From Variovorax sp. S12S4 (GTDB lineage: Bacteria > Pseudomonadota > Gammaproteobacteria > Burkholderiales > Burkholderiaceae_C): a DNA stretch of 64,000 nt. The position numbers and the translations under genes were made by a program. Under the pieces are notes generated by a model. That model searched no databases and was not told where the DNA came from. It saw only the letters and a program-made list of their open reading frames with translations. Location of the stretch: positions 4,503,001 to 4,567,000 of the forward strand of contig NZ_JALPKR020000002.1 of the NCBI RefSeq assembly GCF_023195515.1, written 5' to 3'. This document shows, piece by piece, positions 59,630-64,000 of this stretch (position 1 is the first letter of the stretch; each line of letters opens with the position of its first letter).

Positions 59630-60466
59630 TCAGGCAGCGGCTGAAGAGCCGTTGCCGCTTGCGCCTGGGGCAGCAGCGGATGCCGAGGCCGCGTCCTTGT
59701 AGCCCAGCGCTCCTGAAATTTCATTGGCCGTGGCCTGCAGCTTGGGCAACCAGCCCTCGTCCAGCCGGTCAGCCGGCGCGGAAATAGACAGGCCCGCCAC
59801 CAGCTTGCCCTGGTCGTCGTAAATGCCGGCGGCCATGCATCGCACCCCCAGCTCCAGTTCTTCGTTGTCGCGTGCAATGCCGTATTGACGGGCCTTCGAC
59901 AGCTCGCGCTCCAGGGCGGGCAACTGGGTAATGCTGTTGCGCGTGTGGCCCGCCAGGCCGGTTCGCGTGGCATAGCTGCGCACCCGCTGCGGATCGTCCG
60001 CCGCCAGGAACAGCTTGCCGGTCGAGGTCAGGTGCAGGGCGGCCCGGCCGCCGATGGCACGCACCACCTGCATGCCCGAACGCTCGCTGTACGAGCGCTC
60101 GATATAGACGATTTCATCGCCTTGCCGCATGCTCAGGTTCACCGGTTGCTGGGTGAGCTTGTGCAGCTCGCGCATCGGCCCCAGGGCGGCGTCACGCACG
60201 TTGAGCCGGCCCTTGACCAGGTTGCCGAGCTCCAGCAGCCGCATGCCGAGCCTGTAGCTGCCGGCTTCGGGCCGATCGACGAAGCGGCCGACCGCCAGGT
60301 CGTTGAGGATTCGGTGGGTGGTGGAGGGGTGCAGCCCGGTCTTTTCGCTGATTTCCTTCAGCGAAATCGCCTCCTCGCGGGAGGCGAGCACGTCGATGAG
60401 CGCGAACATGCGCTCGATCACCTGGATGACTGGAACAGCAGGAACGTCGGATTGGTTTTTTCTCAT
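59630..60466 (-). CDS. IclR-family transcriptional regulator
   Basis: A 278-residue regulator. The N-terminal winged helix (ALIDVLASREEAISLKEISEKTGLHPSTTHRILNDLAV) is followed by the IclR effector domain (RGDEIVYIER-like QGDEIVYIERSYSERSGM; ELELGVRCMAAGIYDDQGKLVAGLSISAP). The C-terminal tail is an Ala/Ser/Gly-rich extension of about 25 residues. No target operon is next to it; aat-bpt lie upstream on the same strand. The effector is unknown. Confidence 0.92.
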   Translation of the reverse strand: MRKNQSDVPAVPVIQVIERMFALIDVLASREEAISLKEISEKTGLHPSTTHRILNDLAVGRFVDRPEAGSYRLGMRLLELGNLVKGRLNVRDAALGPMRELHKLTQQPVNLSMRQGDEIVYIERSYSERSGMQVVRAIGGRAALHLTSTGKLFLAADDPQRVRSYATRTGLAGHTRNSITQLPALERELSKARQYGIARDNEELELGVRCMAAGIYDDQGKLVAGLSISAPADRLDEGWLPKLQATANEISGALGYKDAASASAAAPGASGNGSSAAA

Positions 60467-60496
60467 GGCGCGATGCGGTGTGGACCGGGCGCCATT

Positions 60497-61246
60497 TTAC
60501 CTTGTGAAATCGTTTGGCGCCTGCCAGTGTCCGTCGATCAGCAGTTCATGGGGGCTGAAGCGCGCCTTGTAGTTCATCTTGGCGCTGCCCTCGATCCAGT
60601 AGCCAAGGTAGACATGCGGCAGTCCGAGTTTCCGGGCCTGTTCGATCTGCCACAGCACGCTGTAGGTGCCGTAGCCCGCACTGTCGTCCGGCTCGTAGAA
60701 GGTATAGACGGCCGAAATGCCGTCGTTCAGCACGTCGAGTATCGACACCATCTTCAGCGCGCCAGCGCTGCCGTCGGGCAGCGTCTCGCGGAACTCCACC
60801 AACCGCGAATTGACCCGGCTCTGCAGCAGGAACTGCGTGTACTGGTCGATGCTGTCGTGGTCCATGCCGCCGCCGGCGTGGCGGCCATTCTGGTAGCGAA
60901 GATAGAGCTGGTAATGCTCGGGCACGAAGCACAGCTTGAGCACGCGGGCGTGCAGGTTCTTGTGCTGCTTCACGGCGCGGCGCTGGCTGCGGGTGGCGTG
61001 AAAGCTATTGACCAGCACCCGCAGCGGGATGCAAGCGCGGCACCCGTCGCAATAGGGCCTGTAGGTGAACATTCCGCTGCGCCGGAAGCCGCTGAGCACC
61101 AGGTCGGAGTAGGCGTCGTTGTGAATCAGGTGGCTGGGCGTGGCCACCTGCGACCGGGCCTGGCGGTCGGGCAAATAGCTGCAGGGGTAGGGCGCCGTCG
61201 CGTAGAACTGCAGCGTGTGAAGCGGAAGATCCTTGAGGTGCGTCAC
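60497..61246 (-). CDS. bpt: Leucyl-tRNA-protein transferase (ATE-like)
   Basis: A 249-residue bacterial homologue of arginyl-tRNA-protein transferase. The ATE N-terminal cysteines are seen in [13 protein letters not shown] and the C-terminal ATE domain in [17 protein letters not shown]. Bpt attaches leucine to N-terminal Asp or Glu, making proteins substrates for ClpS-ClpAP. The start is GTG 61246, overlapping the aat stop as GTGA; longer frames run through aat in another frame. Together with aat it covers both secondary N-degron branches. Confidence 0.92.
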   Translation of the reverse strand: MTHLKDLPLHTLQFYATAPYPCSYLPDRQARSQVATPSHLIHNDAYSDLVLSGFRRSGMFTYRPYCDGCRACIPLRVLVNSFHATRSQRRAVKQHKNLHARVLKLCFVPEHYQLYLRYQNGRHAGGGMDHDSIDQYTQFLLQSRVNSRLVEFRETLPDGSAGALKMVSILDVLNDGISAVYTFYEPDDSAGYGTYSVLWQIEQARKLGLPHVYLGYWIEGSAKMNYKARFSPHELLIDGHWQAPNDFTR

Positions 61247-61998
61247 GTCGATTGAGAAGGTCGCGTGGAAAGGAGTTCTGTCCAGTATACGGGCTCGAAA
61301 TGCCACTGTGGCCCCTCTTGCAGGCGGGCATTGGCCACATGCGCCACGAACCTGTCGCGGGACATTTCGCGCGCTCCCAGGCTCGCCAGGTGAGCGGTGT
61401 TCTGCTGGCAATCGATCATCTTCACCTGGAACCGGCGGCACAGGCACACCAGCGCCGCCAGCGCGATCTTCGAGGCGTCCGGTCGGCGGGTGAACATCGA
61501 TTCGCCGAACACCGCACGCCCGAGCGCAACGCAGTAGAGCCCGCCCGCCAGCTCGCCGTCGATCCACGTTTCCACGCTGTGCGCGTGGCCGGCCCGGTGC
61601 AGCGCCAGGTAGGCCTTCACCATGTCCGGCACGATCCATGTGCCCGACTGCCCCACGCGCGGCGATTGCGAGCAGGCCCTGATGACCGCCGCGAAATCGC
61701 GGTCGATGCGCACTTCGCAGCCCGGCGCCTCTGCAAACCGCGCCAGGGTCTTGCGCAGCGACCGGTGGAGCTTGAAGTCGGCCACCTGCAGCACCATGCG
61801 CGGGTCCGGGCTCCACCAGAGAATCGGCTGGTCTTCGCTGAACCATGGAAATACGCAGCGGCCATAGGCCTGCGTCAGTGTGCCGACATCGAGCGCTCCG
61901 CCGGCCGCAAGCAGGCCGGGCACGGGGTCGGTTTCGCCCCATGCGGATGCGGGGTCGGGCAGTGCGTCGCCGGGTTCGAGCCAGGGCAGTTGTTGCAT
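61243..61998 (-). CDS. aat: Leucyl/phenylalanyl-tRNA-protein transferase
   Basis: A 251-residue enzyme that adds Leu or Phe to N-terminal Lys or Arg. The family patterns are [40 protein letters not shown], and [22 protein letters not shown]. The start ATG 61998 ([10 protein letters not shown]) matches the usual N-terminus; GTG 62055 would add 19 residues. It is translationally coupled to bpt. No ClpS gene is present in the window. Confidence 0.95.
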   Translation of the reverse strand: MQQLPWLEPGDALPDPASAWGETDPVPGLLAAGGALDVGTLTQAYGRCVFPWFSEDQPILWWSPDPRMVLQVADFKLHRSLRKTLARFAEAPGCEVRIDRDFAAVIRACSQSPRVGQSGTWIVPDMVKAYLALHRAGHAHSVETWIDGELAGGLYCVALGRAVFGESMFTRRPDASKIALAALVCLCRRFQVKMIDCQQNTAHLASLGAREMSRDRFVAHVANARLQEGPQWHFEPVYWTELLSTRPSQST

Positions 61999-62192
61999 GC
62001 CGTAGGTATACACGGCTTCGTGGCGAGCTTCATCCGGATGGGTGAAAATGGCCACTCTTCAGCGGCTCGCAAACGATTGCGGCCTGCGAGACACAGGCTC
62101 CCGGTGCAACGGCGCACAGGAATATCACAACAGACCCATAGCGGACCGCCAGGCCGGCATTGCCTTGCGGAGGCCAGCCCAAGAGGACCACG

Positions 62193-64000
62193 TTGACCAC
62201 TGACTCCAACCCCACGCGTTTCGGTAGCGGCCATGCGGTTCGCCGCCTCGAAGACGAGAGCCTGCTGGCCGGCGCAGGCCGCTACACCGACGACGTCACG
62301 CTGCCTGGACAGGCGCATCTCGTCTTTCTCCGCTCTCCCTATCCGCATGCGCGCATCGTGTCCATCGACACGGCCGCCGCCGCCGCCATGCCCGGGGTGC
62401 TGCGCGTGATCACGGGCGCCGAAATGGCTGAGGCGGGTGTGCAGCCCATGCCGGGCGCCGCCGGCTTCAAGCGCGCCGATGGCGGCGACTGCGCCAGCCC
62501 GCCGCGCCTTGCCATGGCACACGAGCGCGTGCGCTTCGTCGGCGAGGCGGTGGCGGCGGTGGTGGCCGAAACCGTGCAGCAGGCGCGCGATGCCGCCGAG
62601 GCGGTGATGGTCGACTACGACGAGCTCCCCATGGTGGTCGATCTTGCGAGCGCCACCGCCGACGGCGCGCCGCAGTTGTGCGCCGAAGCTACCGGCAACA
62701 TTGCCGCCGAAATGAAGCACGGCAGCAGCGAAGCCGCGACAGCCGCCTTTGCCAAGGCCAGCCATGTGGTCGCGCTCGATGTGGTCAACCAGCGCGTGGT
62801 CGCGCTGACCATCGAGCCGCGCTCGGTGCTTGCGGCCTACGACGGCGAATCCGACCGCCTCACCATTCGCATGAGCACGCAAATGCCCTCGGGCGTGCGC
62901 GACTCCGTGTGCGCCGCCATCGGCCTCGCGAAGGAGAAGGTGCGCGTGGTGGTGGGCGACGTGGGTGGCGGCTTCGGCATGAAGACCGGCGCTTATCCCG
63001 AAGACATCGCAGTCGCGTTTGCCGCGCTGCAGGTCAAGCGCCCCTTGAAGTGGGTGGCCGAGCGCAGCGAAGAATTTCTTTCAAGCGCGCATGGCCGCGA
63101 CATCGAGGCCCGGGCCGAACTCGCGCTAGATGCCGACGGAAAAATCCTCGCGCTGCGCATCAAGACGCTGGCCAACGTGGGCGCCTATGCCACCGGCACC
63201 GGTGTCGCCATCCAGCTGTTGATCGGCCCCTGGGTGCAAACCAGCGTCTACGACATCCAGACCATCGACTTTCACTTCAAGGCGGTGCTCACCAACACCG
63301 CGCCCACCGGCGCCTACCGCGGAGCGGGTCGCCCAGAGGCCATCTTCACGATCGAGCGCCTGATGGACGAGGCTTCGCGCCAGATCGGAATCGATCGCGT
63401 CGAGCTGCGCCGCCGCAACTTCATCCGCCCCGAGCAGATGCCCTACAAGAACCCGATGGCGCAGACCTACGACACCGGCAAGTTCGAGTCGGTGATGGAC
63501 CAGGCGCTGGCGCTCGCCGACTGGCAAGGCTTCGAAACCCGCGCGGCCGAATCGGCGCGGCAGGGCAAGCACCGCGGGCTGGGCATTGCCACTTTTCTTG
63601 AATGGACCGGCGGCAACGTGTTCGAGGAGCGCGTCACGGTTTCGGTTCAGGCCGACGGCGTGATCGAGGTGTTCTCGGCCGTCAACGCCATGGGGCAGGG
63701 CATTGCCACGTCGCTCGCGCAGCTGGCGGTCGATGCCTTCGGCGTGCCGATCGAAAAGGTGCGCGTGGTGCTTGGCGACACCGATCGCGGCGACGGCTTC
63801 GGCAGTGCCGGCTCGCGTTCGCTGTTCACCGGCGGCTCGGCCGTTCGCATCGGTGCCGAGCGCACCATCGACAAGGCACGCGAGCTCGCGGCGCAGGAAT
63901 TCGAAGCCTCCGTCGACGACATCATCTACAGCCGCGGCGTGTTCAACGTGGCCGGCACCGATCTCGAGCTCGACCTGTTCGCCCTGGCGGGCAAGCAGCC
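62193..64000 (+). CDS. Molybdopterin-binding subunit, xanthine dehydrogenase family (partial)
   Basis: The first 602 residues of a large molybdenum hydroxylase subunit; the gene runs off the window. The aldehyde oxidase/xanthine dehydrogenase a/b hammerhead domain (GRYTDDVTLPGQAHLVFLRSPYPHARI) comes first, followed by the Mo-pterin binding domain with GDVGGGFGMKTGAYPED, GAYRGAGRPEA and GQGIATSLAQ. The substrate (CO, aldehyde, N-heterocycle) is not set; the CO-dehydrogenase active-site loop AYxCSFR is not seen. The start is TTG 62193 after AAGAGGA. It needs molybdenum cofactor, made by the moa/mob/moe operon earlier in the window; small and medium subunits are not visible. Confidence 0.9.
   Translation, partial: MTTDSNPTRFGSGHAVRRLEDESLLAGAGRYTDDVTLPGQAHLVFLRSPYPHARIVSIDTAAAAAMPGVLRVITGAEMAEAGVQPMPGAAGFKRADGGDCASPPRLAMAHERVRFVGEAVAAVVAETVQQARDAAEAVMVDYDELPMVVDLASATADGAPQLCAEATGNIAAEMKHGSSEAATAAFAKASHVVALDVVNQRVVALTIEPRSVLAAYDGESDRLTIRMSTQMPSGVRDSVCAAIGLAKEKVRVVVGDVGGGFGMKTGAYPEDIAVAFAALQVKRPLKWVAERSEEFLSSAHGRDIEARAELALDADGKILALRIKTLANVGAYATGTGVAIQLLIGPWVQTSVYDIQTIDFHFKAVLTNTAPTGAYRGAGRPEAIFTIERLMDEASRQIGIDRVELRRRNFIRPEQMPYKNPMAQTYDTGKFESVMDQALALADWQGFETRAAESARQGKHRGLGIATFLEWTGGNVFEERVTVSVQADGVIEVFSAVNAMGQGIATSLAQLAVDAFGVPIEKVRVVLGDTDRGDGFGSAGSRSLFTGGSAVRIGAERTIDKARELAAQEFEASVDDIIYSRGVFNVAGTDLELDLFALAGKQ

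Overview
The window looks like a chromosomal segment of a high-GC betaproteobacterium of the family Comamonadaceae, most probably Variovorax. This is inferred from the strongly G/C-biased third codon positions, from the ilvB-ilvH-ilvC-pssA-leuA order with both leuA types side by side, and from the sigma factor / DUF3619 / DUF3106 row. No database was consulted.

Left part (1-7.5 kb): the end of a RecB/AddA-type helicase-nuclease; a HI0933-type flavoprotein; a copper-radical (galactose/glyoxal oxidase-like) enzyme followed by a c-type cytochrome and a SCO copper chaperone; and a divergent HxlR regulator / methyltransferase pair around an inverted repeat.

Island (7588-12106): about 4.5 kb of visibly lower-GC DNA between two copies of a 13-bp repeat. 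The right copy covers the 3' end of a 4.5S SRP RNA gene (ffs, minus strand). The island carries a hairpin-rich non-coding stretch, a one-chain DUF262/HNH (GmrSD-like) nuclease, a HEPN-like protein and a coiled-coil membrane protein. It has no visible integrase. I read it as a small defence-type island and as the best candidate for an undescribed system.

12.1-29.3 kb: ffs and divergent dnaX (with a probable -1 frameshift site), ybaB and recR; an NMT1/SsuA-type ABC importer; a frameshifted LysM lytic transglycosylase; gloB, a methyltransferase and rnhA; a moaA-mobA-moeA molybdenum-cofactor operon; an SDR, a ZIP transporter behind a Fur-box-like site, an aldehyde dehydrogenase and a periplasmic peroxiredoxin.

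29.4-36.2 kb: a plus-strand lipid cluster. It holds a cardiolipin-synthase-like phospholipase D, two histidine-box membrane oxygenases, a KAS III fused to a heme-oxygenase-like domain, and three unknown proteins. 36.2-49.8 kb: a TetR/metal-hydrolase pair with twin operators, a membrane pyrophosphatase facing the soluble one, nadE-P-II, a LOG-like protein, dgkA, an RDD protein and the sigma-factor operon.

49.9-64 kb: branched-chain amino-acid synthesis (ilvB, ilvH, a small membrane protein, ilvC), pssA, a leucine-rich leader peptide with attenuator, two leuA genes of different types, a PbpG-type endopeptidase, an IclR regulator, an aat-bpt N-degron operon, and the start of a xanthine-dehydrogenase-family molybdoenzyme cut by the window edge. 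No tRNA, 16S/23S rRNA, CRISPR array, transposase or integrase was recognised.
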